A DNA stretch of 37,480 nt, taken from positions 1-37,480 of IMG/VR virus record IMGVR_UViG_3300019890_000013. One strand, given 5' to 3'. The DNA comes from a virus. Both the position numbers and the translations under genes were made by a program. The first letter of the stretch is position 1. Every line of letters starts with the position of its first letter. Below, in pieces: positions 16,408 through 24,833 of the stretch. The notes below the pieces were generated by a model that saw only the letters and a program-made list of their open reading frames with translations, was not told the DNA's origin and did not search any database.

Positions 16408-16562
16408 GTAACCTTTTCCCATATTCTATTTAAGGAAGCTAGCTGCATCTGCGTGAGATTGGATCCTTTCCCATGAATTGAATCGATAAACCCAATCTCC
16501 CAGTCATTCATCTTTGACTCACGCTTCATGCAATCATCAATCATTTGTTCAACTTCGGTCAT
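16404..16562 (-). CDS. Small phage protein, 52 aa
   Basis: Starting at ATG 16562, 14 bp inside the upstream gene, this frame encodes MTEVEQMIDDCMKRESKMND followed by WEIGFIDSIHGKGSNLTQMQ and LASLNRIWEKVT. The pattern W-x2-FI-x-SI, then Q-x2-LN-x-IWEKV is one I recall from short phage proteins of unknown function. It is too short for many gene finders but has coding character and tight packing. Confidence 0.65.
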   Translation of the reverse strand: MTEVEQMIDDCMKRESKMNDWEIGFIDSIHGKGSNLTQMQLASLNRIWEKVT

Positions 16563-16929
16563 TAATCAATCCATTCTCAATTAAGTAAATATACATTTTT
16601 GCGCGTACGTTAGCTTCTGTTTCTCCGGTAATATATGAACTTATCGGAGAAAGTGCCCTACAAAGCCACTCATTATCTTTTTTTCCACTATCAAAATAAT
16701 CTGGAAGCATGTCGCCAAGTTCTGCAACGGTGAATGCTGAAAAATATTCATATGAATCATCTATAAAAAATGAATTATTATTACCTAATATTGTCTCTTT
16801 ATAACCAAGATTCATTGGTAATGGACTATATTTCCATTTGAGCCAATAAAATAAACTTTCCTGTTTAACTCCAAGTTTTTCTAGCTTCTTTGCCAATTCA
16901 ATAGAGCAAACTTGATCTTCTAATTTCAT
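16549..16929 (-). CDS. Conserved-type phage protein, 126 aa
   Basis: The start at ATG 16929 is fixed by an ATGA overlap with the gene upstream. It begins MKLEDQVCSIELAKKLEKLG, then VKQESLFYWLKWKY, with AFTVAELGDMLPD in the middle and AKMYIYLIENGLI near the end. This pattern (VCSLELAKKLKELGVKQESLFYW, then TVAELGEMLP, then ARAKMLIYLIENGL) is familiar from many phage genomes, but I know no assigned function. Its presence inside the head cluster is a little unusual, because I mostly recall it near early genes. Confidence 0.75.
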   Translation of the reverse strand: MKLEDQVCSIELAKKLEKLGVKQESLFYWLKWKYSPLPMNLGYKETILGNNNSFFIDDSYEYFSAFTVAELGDMLPDYFDSGKKDNEWLCRALSPISSYITGETEANVRAKMYIYLIENGLINDRS

Positions 16930-17693
16930 CCCCACAAAACTCCTTTCCCTTCGCATTTATTATTAGAGGTTTTTCTGCATGATTTACACATATAACAAAA
17001 GTAAATTTCAGTTATTCTTAGCCAAAAAGTATCATTACCGCATTCGCACTTATAATGTGGATTAGGCGGAATTTTAGAATAATGATTCATCCCGCGAATC
17101 TCATTGATAGCTGACCATATCTCTTTAATACCATCCATAGAGTTTAAAATGGTTTCTACATTTTTTATTCTGTGTTCATGCTGAACTAATTCATCATGGA
17201 AAAATTGGTCATTTGATTGCGCCGACATATCTTCAATTCTTTTTATCTGATGATCTTGAAAATCCATGTTTTTTTCTAAGTTTCTAATGCAACCTTCTGC
17301 CGCGCCCAGGTCATCTTGCAGCTTTTCTAACCTTCCTTCTAATATCTGCTTTTCTTTCAACAAATATTGGTAATCTTCCCATTTAACTACTGGACTCTTA
17401 TCACTCACTTTCTCTGGCTCCTCTTTCAAACACTCCTGACATCCACTATTTATTGATCGTAAATGTTTACATAATGAATTATTTGTAATGGTTAAATCAG
17501 GACTCCACACCCATTCTTGCCTTACCATTCTACATGGACAATTACATACTGGCGGAACAGTTGACCCCCACTCTTTATGACAATCACAATTGCAAAAGCT
17601 GCTGAAACACCCACCTGGACGACCACTAGGATATGAACTACACGTTCCGTTTGGGTTCATGCAAGCGCCTGTACATCGAAGACACTCTGTCAT
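16926..17693 (-). CDS. Cys-rich / coiled-coil / zinc-ribbon protein, 255 aa
   Basis: The product has three clear parts. Residues 1-90 carry 14 cysteines in patterns such as CLRCTGAC, CNCDCH and CNCPC. Residues 105-200 form a long charged coiled coil (EKQILEGRLEKLQDDLGAAE). Residues 214-248 look like a zinc ribbon (CECG, then CYMCKSC). I do not recognise a family. It sits between head-region genes on the minus strand. A metal-binding scaffold or a nucleic-acid-binding virion factor is conceivable but unproven. Its start overlaps the preceding stop (TAAATG context). Confidence 0.7.
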   Translation of the reverse strand: MTECLRCTGACMNPNGTCSSYPSGRPGGCFSSFCNCDCHKEWGSTVPPVCNCPCRMVRQEWVWSPDLTITNNSLCKHLRSINSGCQECLKEEPEKVSDKSPVVKWEDYQYLLKEKQILEGRLEKLQDDLGAAEGCIRNLEKNMDFQDHQIKRIEDMSAQSNDQFFHDELVQHEHRIKNVETILNSMDGIKEIWSAINEIRGMNHYSKIPPNPHYKCECGNDTFWLRITEIYFCYMCKSCRKTSNNKCEGKGVLWG

Positions 17694-17870
17694 TTATTTA
17701 CCTATATCTCTATAGAATCTATCCCACTCAGTTGCCGCATACATTAACTCACGAGCAAGTTCATGCGCCTGAGATTTATATTCAATCCAATCATTGATTT
17801 CTTTCAGTTTCGATATACTTTCTAAACATTCATCAATTCTTTTCTTAAACCATTCTTGCCTAGGCGTCAT
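17694..17870 (-). CDS. Small helical protein, 58 aa
   Basis: ATG 17870 overlaps the stop of the Lys-rich peptide gene by ATGA and is preceded by GGGAAG. The product (MTPRQEWFKKRIDECLESIS, ending WDRFYRDIGK) is entirely helical and charged. Function is unknown. Three coupled overlaps in a row here show a tightly translated small-gene cassette within the head operon. Confidence 0.6.
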   Translation of the reverse strand: MTPRQEWFKKRIDECLESISKLKEINDWIEYKSQAHELARELMYAATEWDRFYRDIGK

Positions 17871-17977
17871 TTCTTTTTCTTCCCATAATCCTTAATCTTC
17901 TTTTCTGATACTTCATGAACTTTTTTCTTATCCATTGGCTTTTCTTTCTTTGCTACTTTCTTCATTTGTTTTTTCAT
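17867..17977 (-). CDS. Lys-rich 36-aa peptide
   Basis: This tiny gene runs from ATG 17977 (TAATG with the previous stop) to 17867 (ATGA with the next start). The peptide begins MKKQMKKVAKKEKPMDKKKV and ends DYGKKKK; 17 of 36 residues are Lys and there are no aromatics apart from one Tyr. Perfect coupling to both neighbours argues that it is translated. A DNA-neutralising capsid peptide is a speculation based on charge and location. Confidence 0.6.
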   Translation of the reverse strand: MKKQMKKVAKKEKPMDKKKVHEVSEKKIKDYGKKKK

Positions 17978-18252
17978 TATCGATGATCCTTATGCCTAAT
18001 ATCCGATATTTTGCCATGTTTTGGAATCTTTGCACCAGATTTACGTGCAGTACTTAAAGATGCAGCGACTGCTTGTTTTTGCGGATAGCCACTGTGAACC
18101 ATTTCAGAAATATTTGCCGATATAACTTTTTTACTCTTACCTTTCTCAAGCGGCATACTTTTCTTCTCCTTTCGTCCAGCACTATAATTTGGCCCACGCT
18201 GAGACTCCATGGTTAAACCTGATGGATTTGAGACGCGACCAACAAAACTCAT
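17977..18252 (-). CDS. DUF6496-like protein
   Basis: Residues 33-72 (MPLEKGKSKKVISANISEMV, then HSGYPQKQAVAASLSTARKS) fit the DUF6496 pattern, a short basic motif in phage and prophage proteins of unknown function often encoded near head genes. The family motif normally starts at the MPL methionine, so the first 32 residues (MSFVGRVSNPSGLTMESQRG and on) are an extension or reflect an upstream start. ATG 18252 is coupled to the gene before it by ATGA. Confidence 0.7.
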   Translation of the reverse strand: MSFVGRVSNPSGLTMESQRGPNYSAGRKEKKSMPLEKGKSKKVISANISEMVHSGYPQKQAVAASLSTARKSGAKIPKHGKISDIRHKDHR

Positions 18253-18443
18253 CGAGATTCCCCATACCTACTCAACGAAGGATTAGCAGGATAATCCCGT
18301 TTCCTATATCCCTTATTTTCCTGAGGCATCTTATTACCCTTACCAAACTGTTTATTACCATCTGGCATGCCACGCACGGTATTAACTTCTTTCGGGCCAT
18401 CTTCGTAAGCAACTTTGTATTGATTATAGTAATTATCTATCAT
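18249..18443 (-). CDS. Hypothetical head-region protein, 64 aa
   Basis: The polar, Gly/Asn/Tyr/Lys-rich product (MIDNYYNQYKVAYEDGPKEV, then GMPDGNKQFGKGNKM) looks disordered. Both ends overlap neighbours (ATGA and TAATG), so it belongs to the coupled series downstream of scaffold. Its composition is like small internal virion proteins, but I cannot assign a role. Confidence 0.6.
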   Translation of the reverse strand: MIDNYYNQYKVAYEDGPKEVNTVRGMPDGNKQFGKGNKMPQENKGYRKRDYPANPSLSRYGESR

Positions 18444-18688
18444 TACCGATGCTCCGAATGACGCTTTCCTAAAAGATACTGTTGTTTTGCCATACCTTCA
18501 TATTCATTAGCCTCTTTTTTTGCTTCGTCATAATTTTTATCTGAAACGCCTAAACCTAAAATACCTGAATGTTTTTTACCACCGCCAAACCATAATCTTT
18601 TCTTTTCCATACTGGAAATTTCATCTCTTTTTTTCTTAACTGTTCCCATATCTTCATCTAGCTGTTCTTCTGGTGTAGACATTCGCAT
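18443..18688 (-). CDS. Hypothetical head-region protein, 81 aa
   Basis: The start at ATG 18688 is preferred because AAGGGGAAGTAATT precedes it and it begins just after the upstream stop at 18691; the frame is open further up. The product opens MRMSTPEEQLDEDMGTVKKK and contains a GGGKKHSGILGLG turn and a Tyr/Glu helix (YDEAKKEANEYEGMAKQQYL). The function is unknown. Confidence 0.6.
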   Translation of the reverse strand: MRMSTPEEQLDEDMGTVKKKRDEISSMEKKRLWFGGGKKHSGILGLGVSDKNYDEAKKEANEYEGMAKQQYLLGKRHSEHR

Positions 18689-18690
18689 AA

Positions 18691-18861
18691 TTACTTCCCC
18701 TTCATCCAAGATTGATCTAAACCATTGTCATTATATCCTTTACGACCATTCTCGTAACTATTGCGCATTGGCTCATCCCAATATTCAGATAGGGATGATT
18801 GACCAATAGCCTTGTCATTTTGCATTTCTTCAAAACAGCAATCTTTGATTTCTTTGCTCAT
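18691..18861 (-). CDS. Hypothetical head-region protein, 56 aa
   Basis: ATG 18861 gives MSKEIKDCCFEEMQNDKAIG and ends NGLDQSWMKGK. An upstream in-frame methionine (18885) would overlap the previous gene and lacks a better site. The product is polar and acidic with one CC pair. It is coupled closely to both neighbours. No family is recognised. Confidence 0.55.
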   Translation of the reverse strand: MSKEIKDCCFEEMQNDKAIGQSSLSEYWDEPMRNSYENGRKGYNDNGLDQSWMKGK

Positions 18862-18863
18862 GA

Positions 18864-19028
18864 TTAGATCTCCCCAAAGATGCAACTATATTTAGCCTCA
18901 GGCTTATTCATCTTCACTTCTTTCTGAACGCAAGCACCATTGTTAGCAACATCATAAATGCGCTTCTCACCTTGCTGTTTGGCATCAATGATATCTCTTG
19001 CTGGTACATTATCTGCTGGTATCGCCAT
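18864..19028 (-). CDS. Hypothetical head-region protein, 54 aa
   Basis: ATG 19028 has GGGAGATAGTC in front, a good ribosome binding site that decides the start over an upstream in-frame methionine. The product (MAIPADNVPARDIIDAKQQG, ending SCIFGEI) is small and soluble, with two cysteines. Unknown function; part of the small-gene run between scaffold and the plus-strand island. Confidence 0.55.
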   Translation of the reverse strand: MAIPADNVPARDIIDAKQQGEKRIYDVANNGACVQKEVKMNKPEAKYSCIFGEI

Positions 19029-19182
19029 GACTATCTCCCTGTCTTTTAGGCTTTGGAAATATAAATTTAACATAACTTCCGTTGCTAGTCACAACGTGTA
19101 TATGCGGCTTAAACACGTCAGGCGCTAGATGAAATGAGCATTCACTATCATAACACTCTTTATTTACGTTTTTGTTTAGCAT
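19009..19182 (-). CDS. Hypothetical small protein, 57 aa
   Basis: The frame from ATG 19182 encodes MLNKNVNKECYDSECSFHLA, then HIHVVTSNGSYVKFIFPKPK. Two close cysteines and the His-rich stretch hint at metal binding. No good ribosome binding site is visible, and it overlaps the scaffold end by 23 bp and the next start by 20 bp, so the call is less certain than its neighbours. Confidence 0.45.
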   Translation of the reverse strand: MLNKNVNKECYDSECSFHLAPDVFKPHIHVVTSNGSYVKFIFPKPKRQGDSHGDTSR

Positions 19183-20056
19183 AAGAGGTAATCCTGTCTT
19201 CCAGCGATGGCTGACTAATAGCCTTATTCGGTAAATCACCCTTAGGCGGTGTCAATGGCACAGGTGCCTTACTCGCCGCTTTACTATCCTTTATCATTCG
19301 TTCATGTAACCGACCAACTTCTGCTGCTTGTGCGTAAGGGTCTGCAATGCGTGAAATACGATCCAATTCCTGAGGATGTAACTTACTAGCCCCATAGACA
19401 AATGCTGCTGGGTTATCAAGTGAACGTGTTGCCATTAACATGTCATTGGTGATGGGCTTACCCTCAACTACCTTGTGGAAATCCTGATACTTATTCATAC
19501 CAGTCGTGAACTTTGACTCAAAATCTGCTTGTTTAGCCGCCTCATTAGCACGCCATTGTGTTTCTGACTGCTTAACCTGACGCTTCTCAATCGTACGCTC
19601 AACAAAGGCCTCTAATTGAGTCTCCCAAGATTCCTCGCTATTAGGATCTGCGGTAAAATCCTTAGCATCTTGCTTGATCTGCTGTTGAATTTGTTGCGGT
19701 TGCTCTGCGTATTTGCCGCGAGAAAACCGATCCCGCATCATCTTATTAACTTCTTCTTCCGTATAAACACGTGGCTTTTCAACAGGATTACCATATTCAT
19801 CAATGGGTGAATCTACTGCCTTTGTTTCTTGATCAGGTTTTGACTCTATAGCTTCAATCTCAGGTTTATTTTCTTGATTTTCAGTGATTTCATCATTACT
19901 TTGCGTATTTTCTGCAATTTCTGGCTCTATTTTATCAATATGATCTATTTTAACTTCTTGATCAATCGCTACAGGATCAGCAGGTATTGTTTCACTAGCA
20001 GCCATTGCTTGTTCACGAGGTACCAATATTGAATCAATGTTTTTTACGTCAGTCAT
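19160..20056 (-). CDS. Scaffolding protein
   Basis: The 298-residue length is close to P22 gp8 (303 aa). The N-terminal third is very acidic (many E, D and Q; for example ENQENKPEIEAIESKPDQET). The middle is helical and Gln-rich (YAEQPQQIQQQIKQDAKDFT), and the C-terminus is short and basic (DRITSYAKQKRK), as needed for coat binding in P22-type scaffolds. The start overlaps the portal stop by ATGA. Position between portal and coat supports the role of guiding procapsid assembly. Confidence 0.75.
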   Translation of the reverse strand: MTDVKNIDSILVPREQAMAASETIPADPVAIDQEVKIDHIDKIEPEIAENTQSNDEITENQENKPEIEAIESKPDQETKAVDSPIDEYGNPVEKPRVYTEEEVNKMMRDRFSRGKYAEQPQQIQQQIKQDAKDFTADPNSEESWETQLEAFVERTIEKRQVKQSETQWRANEAAKQADFESKFTTGMNKYQDFHKVVEGKPITNDMLMATRSLDNPAAFVYGASKLHPQELDRISRIADPYAQAAEVGRLHERMIKDSKAASKAPVPLTPPKGDLPNKAISQPSLEDRITSYAKQKRK

Positions 20057-22224
20057 GCATTACTTCCTTGTTGTTTTGGTTTATGTTTAGCTTGATGCGC
20101 GTGTTCCTTTTCTTGCATAGACTTCTCATGATAAATCTCACCACTATGCGTTAGCATCTTAATCAAGTTTTGCGAGTGATTGATCTGTAAATCTGCCCCA
20201 ATGCGTTGAGATTCGGCCTGATATCGTAACAAGGCTTGCTGTAGTTCTGCGGCAGCCTCTTCCTTCTCAGCTTCCAACTTCTCCCAAGCCAATGACATAT
20301 CTTGATGCGTCTCTAATGCTTTGCGTTGTAATTCCGCTTGCTTGACTTGTAAGTCCTGCATCTTCTGCTGCGCTTCTTGCTGATCTTTTTGCGCCTTCAT
20401 TTGTAATTCTTGTTTCTTCAGTGCAATCATTGGATCTTCTTGGGGCGGTTTAGGTGGCAATGGTTTACCAGTCTTACCTGCCTCGATAATTTCTTGTGGC
20501 ACCATTGTTCGCAAACGATTACGTAGTTCAAGATTATTATCTAATGGAAGATTCTCAACATACAAATCTGCAATCAATGGGAATACTTGACCACCACGAT
20601 CAGCCTGTAATACATCTTTCATCGAATCCAAGGCTTCTTGTTTCTGACCCTCATACGATGGGCCAGGTTTAAGCCGAATCTTAAATCGCCCTTTTGTCAT
20701 ATCATTTTCAACATTCAAACCATATTCATCGGATGGTTTATTAATCTGTACTTTTTCTTCCTGTGAGTTTGGTGTAGGCAATACCAACATGCGCTGTGTA
20801 TCATAAACGGATGGGATCATCTCATTTACAATCTCACCACCTGTTGCAACTGCAATCTCTAACGCATTACGTGGAATTTGCGTATTCTTGCTACCACGTT
20901 GATTTCGTTTATCAATAGCCGTACCTGATACCTCATTACCCATCTCACCTAATTGCGTATTATACAATCCAGTACCGGACTGAATATCAACCAATGTACG
21001 CTCATATTGCTGAACCAATGATGCTGACAACTCAGGTGGTTTTAATTGCTCGGGTTTAGCTCCACTTGGCGTTTCATCGTAATACAATGCGCCATTCACA
21101 ACAGATGGATCACGCCATTGTTGTTGAGCATCAGGGCTAGCTGCGCATTTACGCGGCATAATAAATTGATCGTAGCGACTGATCTTCATTATATAAGCCG
21201 CTTGTGTTGCAAGGTAATTTAAATAACGCTGCGCATCTTTTACATCTTTAAAGAATGAACGTGTGATTTGCTGACCTTGTTTCGAGTAATAACTTCTTTG
21301 ATCAACGAATAAGACTGGTAATAGTTGGCTAGGAAAATCCGTTTCTTCAAGAATGAAATCCCCAGCTATCTGTCGGTGCTTGATGGTGTACTTAACCACT
21401 TTACGTGTTTCAACTACCGTGACAGGCATACCATTTTTAAGAATATACTTTTTCTTATCAATGACTATCTTTTCAAGAGCCTTAAACTCTTCGTCATTAA
21501 CAACCGAATCATCTGATAACTTTCTAATCGTTATGCTTTTGCCTTCTCGTTCGTAATCATCAACTTGAGTGATGGAATCATCATCAGCAAACGCCATTGT
21601 ACTGTCTTCGGTAATCGCAGTCGTGCCAATCTGTGATTCAATATCTTTTCCATACTTATCTCTAAAGGCGCGTCGAGACAGTCTCGTTTTAAACCCAGCA
21701 TACATGCCATCAACCTTGCATTTATGCTTGGCTGATATATCCCAGTAACATCTGTTGGGGTCTTCAAAGTCATAGAATTTTATCTCTTGATTGAACGCAT
21801 CTGGCCCATCATCGCTAACATAATCCGTACCAATGCGGTAAGCACCATAGCCACCTACAATTGCCTGCCCATAAGCAGTCTGATAAACGGTCTTAGCATC
21901 TGAATTTAGAGATATGTTACGAATAAGGGCTGATCTTGCATGAGCGGCATCAACTGGTACATCTTCATCAGGTACAATTTGCAAATTAGGTGTATTTTGT
22001 ATCTGATCACCTAATAAATGGTTCATCAGAACGCCTAACTTATTCATCATCAGCGGTATTTTGTTATAGCGTTCAAATAACTTAGACTCATCCTCTCGCC
22101 ATTGATCACCCATGATGAAATCAACCCATTCATAATAGAGAGATCGGTTGATAGTCCAGTATTTCTCCCACTTATCAACTCTATCCCTGATCTTACGGCA
22201 AATCTCTGGGTCTTTGCGTGGCAT
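20053..22224 (-). CDS. Portal protein, P22-like
   Basis: The 723-residue length equals that of P22 gp1 (725). It opens MPRKDPEICRKIRDRVDKWE, has NKLGVLMNHLLGDQIQNTPN with LQIVP (a typical portal entry region), a stem/wing core, SGTAIDKRNQRGSKNTQIPR near residue 440, and a long Gln/Glu/Lys-rich helical barrel at the C-terminus (about 590-715) as in P22's extended portal barrel. It forms the dodecameric DNA channel at one vertex and docks the terminase and gp4. It is encoded directly after large terminase. Confidence 0.85.
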   Translation of the reverse strand: MPRKDPEICRKIRDRVDKWEKYWTINRSLYYEWVDFIMGDQWREDESKLFERYNKIPLMMNKLGVLMNHLLGDQIQNTPNLQIVPDEDVPVDAAHARSALIRNISLNSDAKTVYQTAYGQAIVGGYGAYRIGTDYVSDDGPDAFNQEIKFYDFEDPNRCYWDISAKHKCKVDGMYAGFKTRLSRRAFRDKYGKDIESQIGTTAITEDSTMAFADDDSITQVDDYEREGKSITIRKLSDDSVVNDEEFKALEKIVIDKKKYILKNGMPVTVVETRKVVKYTIKHRQIAGDFILEETDFPSQLLPVLFVDQRSYYSKQGQQITRSFFKDVKDAQRYLNYLATQAAYIMKISRYDQFIMPRKCAASPDAQQQWRDPSVVNGALYYDETPSGAKPEQLKPPELSASLVQQYERTLVDIQSGTGLYNTQLGEMGNEVSGTAIDKRNQRGSKNTQIPRNALEIAVATGGEIVNEMIPSVYDTQRMLVLPTPNSQEEKVQINKPSDEYGLNVENDMTKGRFKIRLKPGPSYEGQKQEALDSMKDVLQADRGGQVFPLIADLYVENLPLDNNLELRNRLRTMVPQEIIEAGKTGKPLPPKPPQEDPMIALKKQELQMKAQKDQQEAQQKMQDLQVKQAELQRKALETHQDMSLAWEKLEAEKEEAAAELQQALLRYQAESQRIGADLQINHSQNLIKMLTHSGEIYHEKSMQEKEHAHQAKHKPKQQGSNA

Positions 22225-22275
22225 AGTATTAGTCCATTAATACAAAATTTAATCTATTGTAACTACTTTACCAAT

Positions 22276-23799
22276 TTAGCGGAACATACTTCTTTCGTAT
22301 GTGTTTAACTGCGGTACCTCTATCTGACTATTGTGTGAGCCGTAAATGCCGCTTAGGAATGTGAGGCTAAGGCTGTCACCGCCGTCTGGTGAGTTCATGC
22401 CTCTAGCACGCAGATCATCTTTGCTCTCAATTTGCAGCCTGCCAGCACTATCGTATTTAAACCCCAATGAACACAGCTCACCATGCAATTCATCTGAATC
22501 TGGTATTTGAACTGACATTTCCTGATATAGCCAGTCACGCATGTCTGACCACAATTCCGCCCGTAAATTCTTAAATTTGTCCTTATCATTAGCGCTACGT
22601 GCCACATTCACGCCTTCAACCATATCAAAGCCCATTTCCTGCATACGATCAACTACACCTGCACCAATACCAATGCAATCAATATACATTTTGTGTGGCT
22701 TTTCTTCCAAGATAATGCGCTTTAACCTGCCACATATCTCCATCGTGTTATGATTAGCTAACTTCTCAAGGTTATAAGCTAAACGACCTTTGCGCCTGAT
22801 AATAGCAGTTCGATCATTATTACCAATCGCCACATCAACGCCAATAATAAGTGCGCCCGTCCCAGAAATATCAGCTTTACGCGCTTTTGTCACAAATCTG
22901 GCATTGATAAATACGTTTTGGATAGGGTTTAGGAAGGCTTCTGTCGCTGAGAACGGATATTCTTGTTTGAATTGTTCTAAGCCTGCATCATAATCTTTAC
23001 TCAGTCCCGCAATCTTATTTCTACGCCATGCAAGATGACCATTTGTCAGACCATCAGCATTATATAAACCAAACAAATACTCTTCTTCTTCATTACGCTG
23101 AAAACCATCATCAATGGATTTATATTCATCCTGCCAATACCAAGGTAGAAAGATAGCCTGATATTCACTAGAACCACTCATCGCATTATTCCAGCGTGAA
23201 TGAAAATAATTACCTATGCCATTGGCTGTACTTTCTAATATTATTTCGGTTCCTGGCTCATCACTAACTGCTTGCAGTATTCCCTTAGCGTGGTCTTCTG
23301 CATATGACCAGAAACCAACTTCTGATCCATGAAATAATTGAATTGTTTGCGAGCGGCCCACAGATTTATTTCCAGCAGTACCCACACTATAACCACTATC
23401 CAACTCACGATAATACAATTCCTTAGCGTTCTCAGTATCGGGGATTGGGATGAGTCCTGGTTCCACATTCTCATTGAATCTAATGGCCATCGTGAAGAGA
23501 TTTTTGGTGGCTTCTTTATCATGGGTTAAAATAAACGCCTTCTTTCCCTTGGTAGTGACGACCTTATGGAAAAATCGCCCTTGTATTAAAGTTGAGCATC
23601 CTTGCTGTCGGCCCTTAAGGATAACGGCCCGTACCTTCCCTGTTGCAGTTCGTTGCGTCTCCAATCGTCTATGCAGATAATCCTGCGCTCGATTGAACTT
23701 GAAAGGCTCTGTCCTTCCAGACTTGGTACGTATAATAAGAAACTTATCAGCAAACTTTCTAAAGTCTCTTAACGTATCTAGTTTTTCTTCGCTGACCAT
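22276..23799 (-). CDS. terL: Terminase large subunit
   Basis: The 507-residue protein has an ATPase domain with a Walker-A-like LKGRQQGCSTLIQ (about 61-73) and a Walker-B/coupling segment IILESTANG (about 187-194). The RuvC-type nuclease domain has acidic strands GALIIGVDVAIGNNDR (D322), MYIDCIGIG (D374) and SPDGGDSLSLTF (D472/D475). These are the expected catalytic acids for DNA cleavage during headful packaging. It lies before portal. ATG 23799 has TTGGATGTAA as RBS. Confidence 0.9.
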   Translation of the reverse strand: MVSEEKLDTLRDFRKFADKFLIIRTKSGRTEPFKFNRAQDYLHRRLETQRTATGKVRAVILKGRQQGCSTLIQGRFFHKVVTTKGKKAFILTHDKEATKNLFTMAIRFNENVEPGLIPIPDTENAKELYYRELDSGYSVGTAGNKSVGRSQTIQLFHGSEVGFWSYAEDHAKGILQAVSDEPGTEIILESTANGIGNYFHSRWNNAMSGSSEYQAIFLPWYWQDEYKSIDDGFQRNEEEEYLFGLYNADGLTNGHLAWRRNKIAGLSKDYDAGLEQFKQEYPFSATEAFLNPIQNVFINARFVTKARKADISGTGALIIGVDVAIGNNDRTAIIRRKGRLAYNLEKLANHNTMEICGRLKRIILEEKPHKMYIDCIGIGAGVVDRMQEMGFDMVEGVNVARSANDKDKFKNLRAELWSDMRDWLYQEMSVQIPDSDELHGELCSLGFKYDSAGRLQIESKDDLRARGMNSPDGGDSLSLTFLSGIYGSHNSQIEVPQLNTYERSMFR

Positions 23800-23819
23800 T
23801 TACATCCAATGTAAAATAA

Positions 23820-23855
23820 AACACTCTCGCATAGACGACACCATACAAGAGTGTT
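23820..23855 (-). terminator. Candidate terminator between structural gene and terL
   Basis: On the minus strand an 8-bp stem AACACTCT / AGAGTGTT with a 20-nt loop is followed by TTATTTTAC. The stem is perfect but modest in GC, and the loop is long, so termination may be partial. It would separate the small gene at 23869-24120 from large terminase. Confidence 0.5.
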
Positions 23856-23868
23856 ATTCAGGAACTAA

Positions 23869-24120
23869 CTACTTACCGCGATCCGCGTTGTAGTTGTAAT
23901 CATTGTCACCACTGCCGTTACCCATAATTTGGGTATTACGCTTAGCCCCTTCCATTTTGGTGGCAGGATGAGGTGTGTTGGCGAGATCTGCCATATTGTT
24001 GTAACCCATACCTTTGTTCATTTCCATGTTGTTTCTTGCTTCCCAAGATTTAGGCATTGCAACGTAATGTTTGTCTTTTACGTTCTCAACCGCACCTGCT
24101 TCGCCGTCAAAATCGCTCAT
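23869..24120 (-). CDS. Small polar protein, 83 aa
   Basis: The product opens MSDFDGEAGAVENVKDKHYV and is rich in Asn, Gly, Met and Asp (MEMNKGMGYNNMADLANTPH, ending NYNADRGK), like a disordered structural accessory protein. I do not recognise it. It lies between the beta-rich structural gene and terL, downstream of a 14-bp gap, and its 3' end is followed by a terminator-like hairpin. Confidence 0.6.
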   Translation of the reverse strand: MSDFDGEAGAVENVKDKHYVAMPKSWEARNNMEMNKGMGYNNMADLANTPHPATKMEGAKRNTQIMGNGSGDNDYNYNADRGK

Positions 24121-24134
24121 GGTTAATTCTCCTA

Positions 24135-24833
24135 TTATGAAGCAGCTCGAATAATTTGATAATTGATGATCGTGTCCGCACCTGGGTTACCACTGAAAGT
24201 AACAGTCAAGGTGTCGTTGGTAACGACTGCTTGTAATGCCGTGACATTGGCAGTTCCATTATCAACCACCTGAACAAATGCACGATCTGTTGCGCCAACC
24301 GCACCCGTAACAGTGAATGCTTCAGCCGCTGCACCACCAACGGTTGTTACTTGGTTTGCGAATTTGATGACGTGACTTGGTGCAATACCTGTTGCTAACT
24401 TTGCAAGTGTGACGTTTGCATTTAAGATCTTAGCAGTTGTGATCGCATTATTGGCAATCGTTACAGCGCCAGTGTTAGAAATCGTTGCATCGCCTGACAT
24501 CGCAACGGCTGTGGCAATATTGGAAGCATTACCAACAAAGATATCACCACTAGCAAGAGCGGTAGAAACAAGACCTGTTAAGATAACAAAGCTTGTGCGA
24601 TCTGCGGAAATTTCGAAGAAGCCATGGCCATCACTTGCATAGATGAGGGCTAAATCACTATCTTGCCAATCGAATGGTTCTGCATCAGATGCATTGTTTA
24701 ATGCGGCAATATTGGCGGCTTGCCCTAATAGGTAATCAGCGGTGCCAACTTCTGCAAGCGTGTTTTCTGCGACAATACGAACGATGTTTGATTCATCATT
24801 CTGATCCCTGCGAATAAATGTAATGCCAGCCAT
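24135..24833 (-). CDS. Beta-rich structural / head fibre-like protein, 232 aa
   Basis: The central part (GDIFVGNASNIATAVAMSGD, then ATISNTGAVTIANNAIT) is typical of trimeric phage fibre shafts. The C-terminus (LQAVVTNDTLTVTFSGNPGA, then DTIINYQI) is a small beta domain similar in pattern to the end of the needle-like protein (10705-11085). Its place between the terminase subunits is unusual for a tail fibre, so a head fibre or decoration protein is more likely. It shares an identical start-region 20-mer with the gene at 5158-5511. Confidence 0.65.
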   Translation of the reverse strand: MAGITFIRRDQNDESNIVRIVAENTLAEVGTADYLLGQAANIAALNNASDAEPFDWQDSDLALIYASDGHGFFEISADRTSFVILTGLVSTALASGDIFVGNASNIATAVAMSGDATISNTGAVTIANNAITTAKILNANVTLAKLATGIAPSHVIKFANQVTTVGGAAAEAFTVTGAVGATDRAFVQVVDNGTANVTALQAVVTNDTLTVTFSGNPGADTIINYQIIRAAS

